Origin: a virus
Strand: one strand, 5' to 3'
DNA: 30,476 nt
Virus record (IMG/VR): IMGVR_UViG_3300036980_000283
Span: 1-30,476 of that record
Below the pieces are notes generated by a model. It made no database searches and was not told where the DNA came from. It was given only the letters and a program-made list of their open reading frames with translations. The position numbers and the translations under genes were made by a program. This document shows positions 8,777-17,133 of this stretch, piece by piece (position 1 is the first letter of the stretch; every line of letters begins with the position of its first letter).

Positions 8777-10024
8777 CTAGATCGGATTGCCGGCCGCGTC
8801 ATGTTGAAAAACCCAATCTTTGTCCATGAGCTTCTTCATCATATTCAGTGCGTGGTGCTCGCCCCCGCACAGAAGCGCAACCATATGGTAAAGGCGGTTT
8901 CCGCTCATCCTCATCAGGTCGGCCATCTGGCGTCGATGCGCTAAAGGCGACCGCTCCCATTCCACCGAGATTGAATAATTATTGGTTACGTCAAGAATCA
9001 ACGGGAAAAGCATCTCGGCATTTTGACGATAGAACGTCGTGTTGTACATGACGCAAGCGCAGAAAAATATGGATACGATCTGCGCCTTGCTAAGCGTTGG
9101 CCTGCCATCCTCCATTTGATCGACGCAATCGTCGAGTCCGTGGATCAGTCCGAAAAACAAATCGCAAAACGCCATCGCCTCCGTATTCCCACAGCAAAGC
9201 TCCGCGTTCCACGCTCGGGCCAGTTGTGAATCCTCCTGCGTGATTGGAGCGATTACGTTCTTCCCGTCGAACGTCGGCTGCCTCGCTGCCCAGTAATCTT
9301 CGTGCCACCTCCAGAGGCCGCGCCCAAGTTCCGGATTCTTCAGGATGGCCTCGCGCGCCACCTGCATCTGCGCTCCGTTGTTCAGGCGTGGCAGGACAAT
9401 ATCCGAGATCGTTCCGAAATGAAGGTGTGCGTAGGAATTCTTCTGCGCATCCGTAAACGCCGTCCCTCCGATGGCGTGATAGAGCAGGGAAGCAGTGTCG
9501 TGAAAGTATCCGCGGCCGTTAAGCGGTTGGCAGACCGGGTAAATCAGGTTCTCCAGCGGGTTGAACGGCGTCACCGGGAACTGCGCCTCGTAGGCTTTGA
9601 CCTGCTCGCGGACCTTCACGGGGTCAATAAAGAGCAGCGACGTATGCAGGCGAGAGCGCGTAATGGCGTTCGCGAACTCATCGAAGAACTCAGGGATGCG
9701 ATACCCGGCCAGCGCGGTGTCAAACTTCCAATCCTCGATCTTCTCGTAAAACACCATGTCCGTATCCACCAGCCAGAACGGTTCCTGCTCATCCCGGACA
9801 ATGCCCTCAATCCATCGGTGGTGAATAGTTAGATCGCCGTCGTGCGGAATAACTCCAACTCCGTCTACCGCCTCCTCTAACCTTTCAATGTCCGAAGGTG
9901 AAAGCCCGTTCCCGTAAACGTGGATTGTTGCAGTTGGGAACCCGATCCGTAGCGTCTTGAACACGAGGAAGCTCATCGGCTCAAGCTCCGGCTTCCGGCA
10001 GGTGACGAGGATGTGGGCGTTCAT
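8777..10024 (-). CDS. Glycosyltransferase-like protein with C-terminal helical domain
   Basis: The preferred start is ATG at 10024, which overlaps the upstream TGA as ATGA; an upstream GTG at 10069 would add 15 residues. The product is 415 residues. The N-terminal half looks like a GT-A nucleotide-sugar transferase: NAHILVTCRKPEL at the start, then PFWLVDTDMVFYE with a D87-T-D89 motif of the DxD type that binds metal and nucleotide sugar, followed by a conserved-looking acceptor half (HDTASLLYHAIGG, HLHFGTISD). About residues 265-415 form a helical Cys-containing domain (LCCGNTEAMAFCDLFFGLIHGLDD) of unknown role. It follows a cupin gene inside a virion operon, so its target may be host surface glycans or a virion component. 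The fold call rests on the DxD motif and general pattern, so the substrate is unknown. Confidence 0.7.
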   Translation of the reverse strand: MNAHILVTCRKPELEPMSFLVFKTLRIGFPTATIHVYGNGLSPSDIERLEEAVDGVGVIPHDGDLTIHHRWIEGIVRDEQEPFWLVDTDMVFYEKIEDWKFDTALAGYRIPEFFDEFANAITRSRLHTSLLFIDPVKVREQVKAYEAQFPVTPFNPLENLIYPVCQPLNGRGYFHDTASLLYHAIGGTAFTDAQKNSYAHLHFGTISDIVLPRLNNGAQMQVAREAILKNPELGRGLWRWHEDYWAARQPTFDGKNVIAPITQEDSQLARAWNAELCCGNTEAMAFCDLFFGLIHGLDDCVDQMEDGRPTLSKAQIVSIFFCACVMYNTTFYRQNAEMLFPLILDVTNNYSISVEWERSPLAHRRQMADLMRMSGNRLYHMVALLCGGEHHALNMMKKLMDKDWVFQHDAAGNPI

Positions 10025-10362
10025 GGGGCTGTGAAATCTACTGCTGCTGAAGTCGGGTCTCCGGTCCACCGTTCAACATTCGCGAACAGGCAGAACCGGC
10101 CAGTAACCGTTGCATCGTGAACCGTCCCGGCGGGGATGTGGAAGCGTCGCCCGAAGTCGTACCAGCCGGTGCGCCCCCGCCGCCCTTCTCCAATGCGACC
10201 ATCCATCTCACCGCCAAGAATTATCAGGGTGGAGTCAATCTTGTGGTGGACGTGAGGCTCGATGACTTCCCCGCGTGGGCACCAGACGAGTTCAACCTGG
10301 CACCTGCGGAACCTGAAAACTACAAACGCCACGCAGCCGTTATGGCGGTGGACGAATCGCAT
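10021..10362 (-). CDS. Small cupin-fold protein
   Basis: ATG at 10362 lies one base after the upstream stop, matching the spacing of neighbouring genes, and gives 113 residues; a GTG at 10422 would overlap the previous gene by 59 nt. Both cupin motifs are visible: G31 followed by H37-V-H39 in motif 1 and P77-A-G-T-V-H82 in motif 2, with a G-x-x-D-G turn between them. The three histidines could hold a metal ion. Small cupins act as sugar epimerases/isomerases, dioxygenases or plain binding proteins; which applies here cannot be told. The gene is coupled by ATGA to the glycosyltransferase-like gene, suggesting a shared task in sugar modification (inferred). Confidence 0.75.
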   Translation of the reverse strand: MRFVHRHNGCVAFVVFRFRRCQVELVWCPRGEVIEPHVHHKIDSTLIILGGEMDGRIGEGRRGRTGWYDFGRRFHIPAGTVHDATVTGRFCLFANVERWTGDPTSAAVDFTAP

Positions 10363-10363
10363 A

Positions 10364-11275
10364 TCAACGGAACGGCGCTGAATAACCGCCAGTTGGCGTT
10401 GCGATGCTTTGGTACATGCCACCGGCCCCTGGATAAATCGACCCAGCCGCAGGCGCTCCGCCTCCGCCTCCGCCGCCTCCGCCTTCCCCTCCGCCCATCC
10501 CGCCGATGGAGCTCAGTGCGCCCTGAGCCAGATTCATGATGCCCTGCTCCTCTGCGGCCATTGTACTGCCAAGCCGATCTGCGAAATTACGGGGCGTCTT
10601 GAATCCCTGCGTCGCCGCATTGACATTTCCAATGGCCTGCCCTGCGAGGTTCCCGCCTGCGCCAGCCGTTGAGATTCGATTCATGATGCCCTGAGTCGGT
10701 CGTCCGGAAACCGCCTCGTAGCCCGCTGATATCTGCGGAACGAACCCGGCCGCGGCGAAATCGTTGGCTTGCCCTTGGGCCGCGGCGGAGTTGAATAGCT
10801 GGGGAACCACGTTGTAAACATTCCGCGCCACGTCGTAATATCTGCCGCTGGCAACCCTGGCATTCCTCAATCGTTCAGCCGTGGAGTCGATGGCACCCGG
10901 ACTGATCCCTCTCGCGCGCTGCGCAAGGATGTTCGAGTTGACGTCAAACCTTGCAAGCGGGGAAACGACGTTGGGGTCGATCTGAGAGAACGCCGTTTGG
11001 AAGATGTTGGCGAGATTCTGGTTGGGATCGTCTGCGAGCCTTCTGTTCAGCAGCGTGTTCAGCACGTTCTCCTGCTGACCGGCAAGCCCCTCCTGCCTGC
11101 CCTGGCCGGCCATGTAAATATCATACGCCAACTGCCCGCCAGGAATTAATCCGCGGAGCGTATTGGCGGCAAGCGCAGCGCCAGCCCGAGCGACTGGTGC
11201 AGTGTAGCGGTTCAGGATGGCCTTGGGTGGCTTGTCTGAGCCTAACAACCCCTGGATTACATTACCTGCTGGCAT
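10364..11275 (-). CDS. Putative internal virion protein, Ala/Gly-rich
   Basis: 303 residues from ATG at 11275, preceded by an A/T-rich stretch and a 94-nt gap. The N-terminus (MPAGNVIQGLLGSDKPP) leads into Ala/Asn/Gln-rich helices. Near the C-terminus there is a strong Gly tract with about ten glycines in a row after GGMGGGEG, then a Tyr/Ser/Pro-containing tail. There is no enzymatic motif, signal peptide or recognised family. Ala-rich helical proteins between the tail nozzle and giant ejection genes are common in podoviruses as internal or ejected virion proteins, which is the basis for this call. The Gly tract is encoded by repetitive GGC/GGA codons and may vary in length. Confidence 0.65.
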   Translation of the reverse strand: MPAGNVIQGLLGSDKPPKAILNRYTAPVARAGAALAANTLRGLIPGGQLAYDIYMAGQGRQEGLAGQQENVLNTLLNRRLADDPNQNLANIFQTAFSQIDPNVVSPLARFDVNSNILAQRARGISPGAIDSTAERLRNARVASGRYYDVARNVYNVVPQLFNSAAAQGQANDFAAAGFVPQISAGYEAVSGRPTQGIMNRISTAGAGGNLAGQAIGNVNAATQGFKTPRNFADRLGSTMAAEEQGIMNLAQGALSSIGGMGGGEGGGGGGGGGAPAAGSIYPGAGGMYQSIATPTGGYSAPFR

Positions 11276-11369
11276 AAATTAAAGTTTTCCATTATTTCCG
11301 GGTGTCGATCGACCCGTATGGCACCCATTCAGTCAACTCCCAAATTCGCTGGTTAGCAAGGCGCGATTG

Positions 11370-11792
11370 CTAGATCTTCCCAAGCCTGCGATGTTCGGCC
11401 TTTAGCAAGTCTTCGTAAGCGTCCAATCCAGCAGCATCAAAATGCCCTTCGCAGGTAGTGCGTCGCTTCGTTTCCCCGCCATGAATTACCGTGTACGAGC
11501 ACGTCGAAAACATCTCGCATCCCGGCACGTCGCACAACGATTTAGGAAGCTGTTCAGAAACGCTTTGCTCGCAACCCTGGATGGCAAAATCTGGAACCAT
11601 GTGGCCTGCATCGCGATGCAGCAGCAGATGCTTGAGGGCGTCCCGATACGAAAACAATCTCACGCCGGGACGGGTCTTTCTGCTGTCGAAGTTCTGACTT
11701 CCGCCGAGCTTGCACTCCTGGCAGACAATAAATCCGTGGCCGTGCTCGTAGAGGTACACGTCCGATTCTGGTGAGTATCGCACTATCGACAT
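11370..11792 (-). CDS. Cys/His-rich small protein, putative zinc binding
   Basis: Start chosen at ATG 11792, 5 nt past the TAG of the upstream gene; the longer frame from 11894 would overlap that gene almost entirely. The product is 140 residues. It has two Cys/His clusters: C24-x2-C27 with H55, H59 and H64 (CQEC, then HLLLHRDAGH), and C87-x4-C92, C98 and C114-x2-H117 (CDVPGC, then CEGH). This spacing fits two zinc-binding units, the first like a split C2H2 finger. The C-terminus is a charged helix. It is not recognised as a named family. Its place among virion genes leaves it open whether it is structural, a DNA-binding protein, or a regulator expressed late. Confidence 0.7.
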   Translation of the reverse strand: MSIVRYSPESDVYLYEHGHGFIVCQECKLGGSQNFDSRKTRPGVRLFSYRDALKHLLLHRDAGHMVPDFAIQGCEQSVSEQLPKSLCDVPGCEMFSTCSYTVIHGGETKRRTTCEGHFDAAGLDAYEDLLKAEHRRLGKI

Positions 11793-11797
11793 GGCTT

Positions 11798-12013
11798 CTA
11801 TTCCCCCACCGGTCCTGCTCCTCCCAGGTTGGCGACCATCCGTTCGAGCGCTTGCACGTCCCGCTGGCGCATGAGCTTCATTTGATCGATCCACTCCCTG
11901 ACCCCTGGAAGCTTCAGCATCTGCTGCGGGGGTTCGGGAAGCGGGGAGAAATGAATCTCAAGCACCTGGTCCCGGCGCAGGCTTCTGCGTGAAAGTTCGA
12001 TGGCTTTACTCAT
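11798..12013 (-). CDS. Small charged helical protein
   Basis: 71 residues from ATG at 12013, overlapping the stop of the nozzle-like gene as ATGA. The protein is rich in Arg, Leu, Glu and Met; residues about 38-62 (REWIDQMKLMRQRDVQALERM) should form one amphipathic helix. No family is recognised. The tight coupling on both sides supports it as a real gene of the tail module. Confidence 0.65.
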   Translation of the reverse strand: MSKAIELSRRSLRRDQVLEIHFSPLPEPPQQMLKLPGVREWIDQMKLMRQRDVQALERMVANLGGAGPVGE

Positions 12014-15000
12014 GGGCTGTCCTGTTGCCCCCAGTTTGAAATCATCTGGTCAAGGCCGGTAAACAGGCCCCCTCCGCCGATGCCATCGATCCTGAATCTG
12101 GCGCTGAGATACCTTCCCCGCCTGAACGTCGGGAAGTAAAACGTGTAATCTGACCTGAGCCCGGCCGCCGCAGCATGGCACTCGAACGGAAGAGTCCTGA
12201 TTGGCCTCCATGTGAGGCACCCGCTCTGGCTTCCGTATCCGACATCCATCTGGAGATCTGACGGTGTCGTCTGTGGCTTCGGCTCGGCGGTCATCCCGAT
12301 CATCTTCACCATCTTCTCGTCGTCCGTCCTGAAGTCGTTTGCTCCGAGCTGCATCACCGACGAGTATCCCCCGTTGAAGTAGAACTCGCCACTGCAAGAG
12401 TAGGCGTCGTAGTCGAGATACGAACCGCCAAGCATCTGCCGGTAATAAACGTCGTCCCGCTGCTCCTTAAGCGTGAAGTCTTCAGCACTTGCCGTGATGA
12501 ATGTCGGAGGGGATGCGCAATCAACGCAGAAATCATCCATTGAAAGCCCCGCAAGGTGCGCGCAAAGCGAGTCTGGATGAACCGGGTAGTCCTCGCTCTC
12601 CTGGGGGTTTCGGATGTAGAGCGGGGCAGGAACGACCGGAGATGCGGATGCTGAACATGGAGGCCCGTCCTTTAGGCCTTGCGCAACCTGGGATGCCCGC
12701 GGGCAAATGCCCCTTTCCTCCATCCACTGCCCAACAGTTGGGCGAATGTCAGCCCTGAACGTGAGGAATGATGTGAATCCATGATCAATGAAGTCCGCCG
12801 CGTTGAACTTCATGTTGAACCGCAGCGTGACATTCGGGCAGACGTTTTCACCTGTTGGCCACGAGAGCCACGCCTCGCGCTTTTCCTCGTTCCAGCCTCC
12901 GGTGACAAGATTGCACGCCTCCCGGTTGATCGTAGAATACGTGGCATCATCCTCGGAGATTCCGTTGAAGATCATCCCGGACGCCTTGGTAATCCACGGG
13001 ATGTGAATTGGGGCCGTATCGAACTGCGTGAAGTACATCACGTCCGACTCGGCCAGCCACATGTGGAAGCTCCCACCAACCACGAGGGAGTATTTGAACT
13101 TCAGCGCGTTTCCGCCGACGCCCTTGATTTCTTCAATGTTGAAGATGTCCTCCCCTCCAACCAGCGTGATTCGGTAGATGCCCTTGTCGGTGTAGCAAAT
13201 CAACCAGTTCCCCAGCGGCTCCATCCTGAGGATGGTTTGCCCGACATCAATTGATATTCTTCCCGCGAGGCTGGTGTCGCTTTCAATGAACGAATCCGGC
13301 TGTTCCAGATCTGACCAGATGAACGTGCCCCCGAGCCTCGTGCCACGCTCCGTGATGTCGAAGAAGATCGCGAATCCCTTCCACACCACAACCCCGCCTG
13401 CGCGCGCAACGTTCAGCGCAACGAGGTCGGAGATCGGAACGAGTTTCTGTTGTGCGCAATTCTCCAGTTCCTCTCCGAGCAGATAAATCGAAGGGTAATC
13501 AAAGTTGTTGGTGTAAAGCAGGTACAGGCCCATCGAAGCCATCATCCCTCGGACGCTGTTGCAGCCGCATTGCGATGAGGTGTATCCTGCGTTCCCTAAT
13601 CCATCAGCGATTATTCTCCAGTTCCCAGCGCCCTGGTTGTACTCGTAGACCCGGCTCATCGTTGAAGCGATGAGCTTCCTTCCGGTGGACGTGACAATCT
13701 CGCCAAGTGCCGTGACGGCCTCTCGGCAGCCTTGGCGATGATACATGTAGCTGCCGCAGTATGTGTAGTCGTACGAAAACTCAGAGGAGTAAATCGGGAA
13801 TTCTGGACCGTATCCGTAGCCGCTGAAAACTTCACTGCCGTAATGGACTGGGCAGGAGATGTAAACGAACGATTGCAGGTAAAAGTATGGAGACCCGGTG
13901 GTGCATTGGGATTCCGAGGAGAATGGATAACCCAGCCCCATTCCAGAATGGTAAAGAACGGTCAGCTCTGCTTCCGTTGGGAACGATGTCTTCCAAAGAC
14001 TCAACGAGTCCATCTGTCCATCGAAGCTGCTGATGAGAAATTCGGAATCAAGACTGATTGTGAACGGGCTCCCCGATGACGCATAAACTCCAGTCGTGTG
14101 CGATGCGGACGCTGTCACCCCGTTATTTACCCTGACATTTATCGTGTTCGCGACCGGGTCGTGCCAGCAGGCGAAGAACACCCATTCTCCAGAGTGGATC
14201 GTGGTGGTGTTGGTGACGCTTACGATGGTCGTTCCATTATTTGAAACATCAAACCTGAACTGGTCGTTCAATATGATCAGGCGATACTCACGTCCTCCGA
14301 CGGTGCCCCACTTTCCAAGCACGTATGCCTGACCGATGCCTTCGGAGTATCTGTTTATCCAGCCAGTGAATCCAAACTTAACCTCCGCCCCCATTTCGAG
14401 CGTCGCGTTCGTGTTTACTTCGAGCCAGTCATCATCGGCGATCCTGAACGTCGCCGCATTTCCAATCAGGCCCGTCTCGGAAGGAACGCCAAAAGCAGTC
14501 AGGGCTATGGAACCCACCGAGTCCGGGTAGCTGGAGGTTTTGGAATCAAACGTCCAATGCGCTGCCAGTCCGGTGGTCGAAACAGATCCGACCATTGTAA
14601 CGTACGGATACCCGACAAACGGATTAAAAATTGGGCATCCCTGATACAGTCCGTAGTGGTCCGGATAATACACTCCGCAGTACGGTCCAGAGGGAGTAGG
14701 AAATTCATCATGCTCCGGCATGACGGAGGTTGGAAAAAAGTAAGGATAGCCGTACCCTGAAAGACCTCCCCCGCCCATCGCGTGGGACGAGAACGATTCG
14801 TAATAGGACAGCCGATCCACGAGCTGGTCGTGAAGGTCCTGGTTGTTATGAATCGCATCCTCCGCAAACAGCCTGGTCCATCCTCCCCCGCGCTGCCTGG
14901 AGCGCGTCGATCTGGTCGTTGAGTTCTTGACCACCCTCCAGTTTCCGAAGCCAATCTCGTCCGCGCTGCTCAGCGTGTCGAACACCCCGACCATTGGCCG

Positions 15001-15030
15001 AACCGGGAAGCTTTTGAAATTTGCGGGCAT
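12010..15030 (-). CDS. Tail nozzle-like protein with LamG (concanavalin-like) insertion
   Basis: 1006 residues from ATG at 15030, 4 nt after the tail collar stop. The N-terminal 75 residues (MPANFKSFPVRPMVGVFDTL) and about 440-850 look like the beta-rich nozzle/stabilisation proteins of podovirus tails (T7 gp12 or P22 gp10 type), with RVYEYN, GGVVVWKGFAIFFD and FIWSDLEQPDSF blade-like repeats. Inserted at about 150-365 is a LamG/concanavalin-like domain: GLAAHWTFDSKTSSYPDSVG, then EWVFFACWHD and GQMDSLSLWKTSF. The insert is flanked by Tyr/Gly/Pro/Cys-rich stretches (about 75-150 and 370-435). The LamG domain could bind surface carbohydrate during adsorption. The LamG call is from pattern; the nozzle role also rests on gene order. 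Confidence 0.7.
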   Translation of the reverse strand: MPANFKSFPVRPMVGVFDTLSSADEIGFGNWRVVKNSTTRSTRSRQRGGGWTRLFAEDAIHNNQDLHDQLVDRLSYYESFSSHAMGGGGLSGYGYPYFFPTSVMPEHDEFPTPSGPYCGVYYPDHYGLYQGCPIFNPFVGYPYVTMVGSVSTTGLAAHWTFDSKTSSYPDSVGSIALTAFGVPSETGLIGNAATFRIADDDWLEVNTNATLEMGAEVKFGFTGWINRYSEGIGQAYVLGKWGTVGGREYRLIILNDQFRFDVSNNGTTIVSVTNTTTIHSGEWVFFACWHDPVANTINVRVNNGVTASASHTTGVYASSGSPFTISLDSEFLISSFDGQMDSLSLWKTSFPTEAELTVLYHSGMGLGYPFSSESQCTTGSPYFYLQSFVYISCPVHYGSEVFSGYGYGPEFPIYSSEFSYDYTYCGSYMYHRQGCREAVTALGEIVTSTGRKLIASTMSRVYEYNQGAGNWRIIADGLGNAGYTSSQCGCNSVRGMMASMGLYLLYTNNFDYPSIYLLGEELENCAQQKLVPISDLVALNVARAGGVVVWKGFAIFFDITERGTRLGGTFIWSDLEQPDSFIESDTSLAGRISIDVGQTILRMEPLGNWLICYTDKGIYRITLVGGEDIFNIEEIKGVGGNALKFKYSLVVGGSFHMWLAESDVMYFTQFDTAPIHIPWITKASGMIFNGISEDDATYSTINREACNLVTGGWNEEKREAWLSWPTGENVCPNVTLRFNMKFNAADFIDHGFTSFLTFRADIRPTVGQWMEERGICPRASQVAQGLKDGPPCSASASPVVPAPLYIRNPQESEDYPVHPDSLCAHLAGLSMDDFCVDCASPPTFITASAEDFTLKEQRDDVYYRQMLGGSYLDYDAYSCSGEFYFNGGYSSVMQLGANDFRTDDEKMVKMIGMTAEPKPQTTPSDLQMDVGYGSQSGCLTWRPIRTLPFECHAAAAGLRSDYTFYFPTFRRGRYLSARFRIDGIGGGGLFTGLDQMISNWGQQDSP

Positions 15031-15034
15031 CGGG

Positions 15035-15667
15035 TCACGTCTTGATGAACCCGTAGCCTATCAGGCACGGATGGATGGTGTTGTGCGGGGATCCGCTTCC
15101 GCTTGGCCCGACGTTGATTTCAGATCTGGCACCGCTTGAATCCACTCCGGACAGATAACTTCCAGTGCCAACGGTGGCGGCGGTGCTTCCGTAGAGGCTG
15201 ACCGAAAGATCTGTCTGGTCCCGGAGGATTGCCGACGTGTTGTTCGGTGTCAGCCCGAGCCGAAACAGTAGGCCGCTCTTATGTTTGTGTTCCCCGTTCT
15301 CGGATTCGGTGAGCGCGTGCGCCTCCTCGCCAACGTACGCATCATTGATGTCCTTGTTGGTAAGAGCGGGAGTTCCGAAGTCTGTGTTAGCAATTGCGGC
15401 TCCGGCACCAATCAGGGATCTCCCCCGGAGGTCTGGAAGGTTGAACGTCGTTGTTGTGTTTCCGTCTCCGTAGCGAGTTCCGATGGCATTGAACAGGGCA
15501 GCGTAAGTCGTCCTGGAGACCTCTCGCCCATCCATCAGCAGCCACCCATCACCGACGTTCATGGTGAGGCAGTAGATGACCGTCCCAGTGGGGGCGGAAT
15601 ACGTTGCCACTTCCTGCTGAAATTCAGAAGAAACCGATCCGTCAGCGGTCAACATCCACGAGAACAA
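15035..15667 (-). CDS. Tail collar domain protein (tail fibre type); 5' end disrupted
   Basis: The frame carries a clear phage tail collar domain: DGWLLMDGREVSRTTYAALF, then TRYGDGN and FNLPDLRGRSLIGAG. A C-terminal receptor-tip-like segment follows, ending PHNTIHPCLIGYGFIKT. Such proteins form fibre or collar parts that contact the host surface. The first ordinary starts are TTG at 15667 and ATG at 15655, but both fall inside sequence that still looks coding: the same frame stays open to 15811 and reads LPSEFGEAIPSANADFCDRF before joining the domain. No ATG, GTG or TTG exists in that upstream part, so either the real gene begins at 15830 in another frame and shifts, or initiation is non-canonical. 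The gene is followed 4 nt later by the nozzle-like gene. Confidence 0.8.
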   Translation of the reverse strand: MFSWMLTADGSVSSEFQQEVATYSAPTGTVIYCLTMNVGDGWLLMDGREVSRTTYAALFNAIGTRYGDGNTTTTFNLPDLRGRSLIGAGAAIANTDFGTPALTNKDINDAYVGEEAHALTESENGEHKHKSGLLFRLGLTPNNTSAILRDQTDLSVSLYGSTAATVGTGSYLSGVDSSGARSEINVGPSGSGSPHNTIHPCLIGYGFIKT

Positions 15668-15830
15668 ATCCCTCAGCTTCTGTGGAACGGCGAGCCACTT
15701 GGTAAAGCGATCGCAGAAGTCCGCGTTGGCCGACGGAATCGCTTCTCCGAATTCAGATGGAAGGATCGGTGATGGCGTAATTGCCTCCTTTCTTTTTTGT
15801 TGAGATTTCGTTCATACTCGGTGACGGCAT
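15668..15830 (-). other. 5' extension of the tail collar gene: 25-codon leader ORF plus frame break
   Basis: ATG at 15830 lies one base after the stop of the adaptor gene and opens a 25-codon frame ending at TGA 15755-15753. Its last residues (GGNYAITDPSI) resemble the N-terminus of a tail protein. The collar frame is +1 to this one and is open from 15811. The two frames overlap at 15756-15811, a stretch that contains a slippery A-AAA-AAG (A6 at 15798-15793) and a perfect AAAGGAGG (15791-15784). Removing one A from the A6 run would fuse leader and collar frame into one ORF. Confidence 0.6.
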
Positions 15831-15831
15831 A

Positions 15832-16680
15832 TCAGGGGGTAGTGTAGAGCGGCTGCATCTCGGACAGTAATTGGGCTATTCCAGCAGAGCAATCCCTGGC
15901 TGGACTGGTGTCCATTTCGTCTTGATACCGATAGCTGAGCATTCTCAAGTTGATCGTGTATGCCTGAAAATACTCATTCATCGCGGCCGAGTTCCGCTCT
16001 TTCAGCGCGAGCTTGTGCTCCACGTAATTGACGACGGCCTCGCGCAGTTGTTGATCCACCGGAACAAGATCGGAGTCGCTCCAGCTTCTTCGGATTCCCT
16101 GCCACTGCATCAGCAGCATGTATCCGCACGGAAACCTTGGCGCGGCGTAGATCTTGTAATCGGGTCCGACGGCATAAATCCGGTCACTGGGCAACAGGCT
16201 CTTAAACTTGCAATCATCCTCTTCCCCGGTGAGGTACGGGGAGCTGCATGAGACATCCCCGTCGATTACGTAATTGCAGTAGGGGGAATCGTAGATCTCG
16301 TTCGCTGGAGGAGTAGTGGCAGGGCAAAGGCAGCGCTGTCTCTCCATCCAACAGTCAACCGCCGCCGTGCTCGCCCGCTGATAAAAATACCGTCGGCAAT
16401 CCAGAGATGGACGGTACGCAAACAGTTGGGTGATCTTTCCAGGTGGGCCTTCAAAAACGGAAGCATTGCAAAATTCGACGAGGCCATGTGCGCCTCCTTT
16501 CTGGATTCGTTCCACGTTGAAATTGCGGAACCACGGAATCAGAGTCTGAATGTCGGCCAGCGCATTCCCGACCTGATCTCGGAAAAGCTCCACCATCTCC
16601 TCTGCGAGATCTTCCGGGGCAACAAGCGGCAGGAGCTGGTTGTGGAAGTCTAAGAACGAGATGTAATTGATGGCGCTCAC
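15832..16680 (-). CDS. Putative head-tail adaptor / upper tail protein
   Basis: 282 residues from GTG at 16680, 3 nt after the upstream stop. No ATG lies near the start, and the N-terminus MSAINYISFLDFHNQLLPL reads well. The protein is mixed alpha/beta: helices in the first 65 residues (PEDLAEEMVELFRDQVGNAL), a beta-rich Cys-containing middle (WMERQRCLCPA, CSSPYLTGEEDDC), and a C-terminal helical part (LREAVVNYVEHKLALKERN). Gene order between capsid and nozzle, plus the helical C-terminus, suggests a connector/adaptor comparable in position to T7 gp11. No specific family is recognised by sequence, so the role is inferred. Confidence 0.6.
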   Translation of the reverse strand: MSAINYISFLDFHNQLLPLVAPEDLAEEMVELFRDQVGNALADIQTLIPWFRNFNVERIQKGGAHGLVEFCNASVFEGPPGKITQLFAYRPSLDCRRYFYQRASTAAVDCWMERQRCLCPATTPPANEIYDSPYCNYVIDGDVSCSSPYLTGEEDDCKFKSLLPSDRIYAVGPDYKIYAAPRFPCGYMLLMQWQGIRRSWSDSDLVPVDQQLREAVVNYVEHKLALKERNSAAMNEYFQAYTINLRMLSYRYQDEMDTSPARDCSAGIAQLLSEMQPLYTTP

Positions 16681-16683
16681 CGG

Positions 16684-17133
16684 TCAGATCTGTTTCTGCT
16701 TGGACTCTTTCATCCTGGCAGTCGGAGGGGGCGGAACGATGAAGCTGGCCGACGTTGGGATATCAACCGGATCCGGCATCTGCCTAGCTTGCTCAGGAGC
16801 AGTTCCTGGACCCTTGGACCATTCGGATTGCTGAGGCTTTGAGAATCTACTTGCCACCGCAGCACCCGGATTTCCGAACTGGAGCGCTGACAGCTCGGTT
16901 CGTTTGAAACTCGGCCTCAAGCTGCCTCCGGATAGTTTCTCTGACTCCTTTTTTTTTACTTCCTCCGCGAATTTCTCCGCGGTGATTTCAGAAATCCCTC
17001 CAGAGTTTCTGCTGATGGCGCTTTGGAATTCCGCGATCAACGCAGGGTCGCTGGTCTCCATGACGTCGAACGTCATCGGGTGACCGAAGATGTATATTGC
17101 CGCCTCGGGCAGCTCCTTTGAGAAGTATCTCAT
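16684..17133 (-). CDS. Small virion-operon protein of unknown function
   Basis: 149 residues from ATG at 17133. A GTG at 17223 in the same frame is rejected because that extension would run through the hairpin at 17169-17200. The N-terminus (MRYFSKELPEAAIYIFGHP) may form a small alpha/beta unit. Residues about 50-75 are charged and helical with a KKK run coded by nine consecutive A. The C-terminal half is Pro/Ser/Gln-rich and probably disordered, ending in a Lys-rich tail (KESKQKQI). It is the first gene after the capsid hairpin. It could be a head decoration or completion protein, but there is no sequence evidence for that. Confidence 0.65.
   Translation of the reverse strand: MRYFSKELPEAAIYIFGHPMTFDVMETSDPALIAEFQSAISRNSGGISEITAEKFAEEVKKKESEKLSGGSLRPSFKRTELSALQFGNPGAAVASRFSKPQQSEWSKGPGTAPEQARQMPDPVDIPTSASFIVPPPPTARMKESKQKQI

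Noticed and set aside
11285-11330. CGGGT/ACCCG dyad upstream of the Gly-rich gene as a terminator
   Set aside because: The stem has only five pairs and no T tract follows on either strand.
16949-16957. Nine-A run (minus strand) in the small gene after the capsid, with an in-phase A-AAA-AAG, as a possible -1 frameshift site
   Set aside because: A -1 shift reaches a stop after about a dozen codons and adds no recognisable domain; no downstream stimulatory structure was seen.
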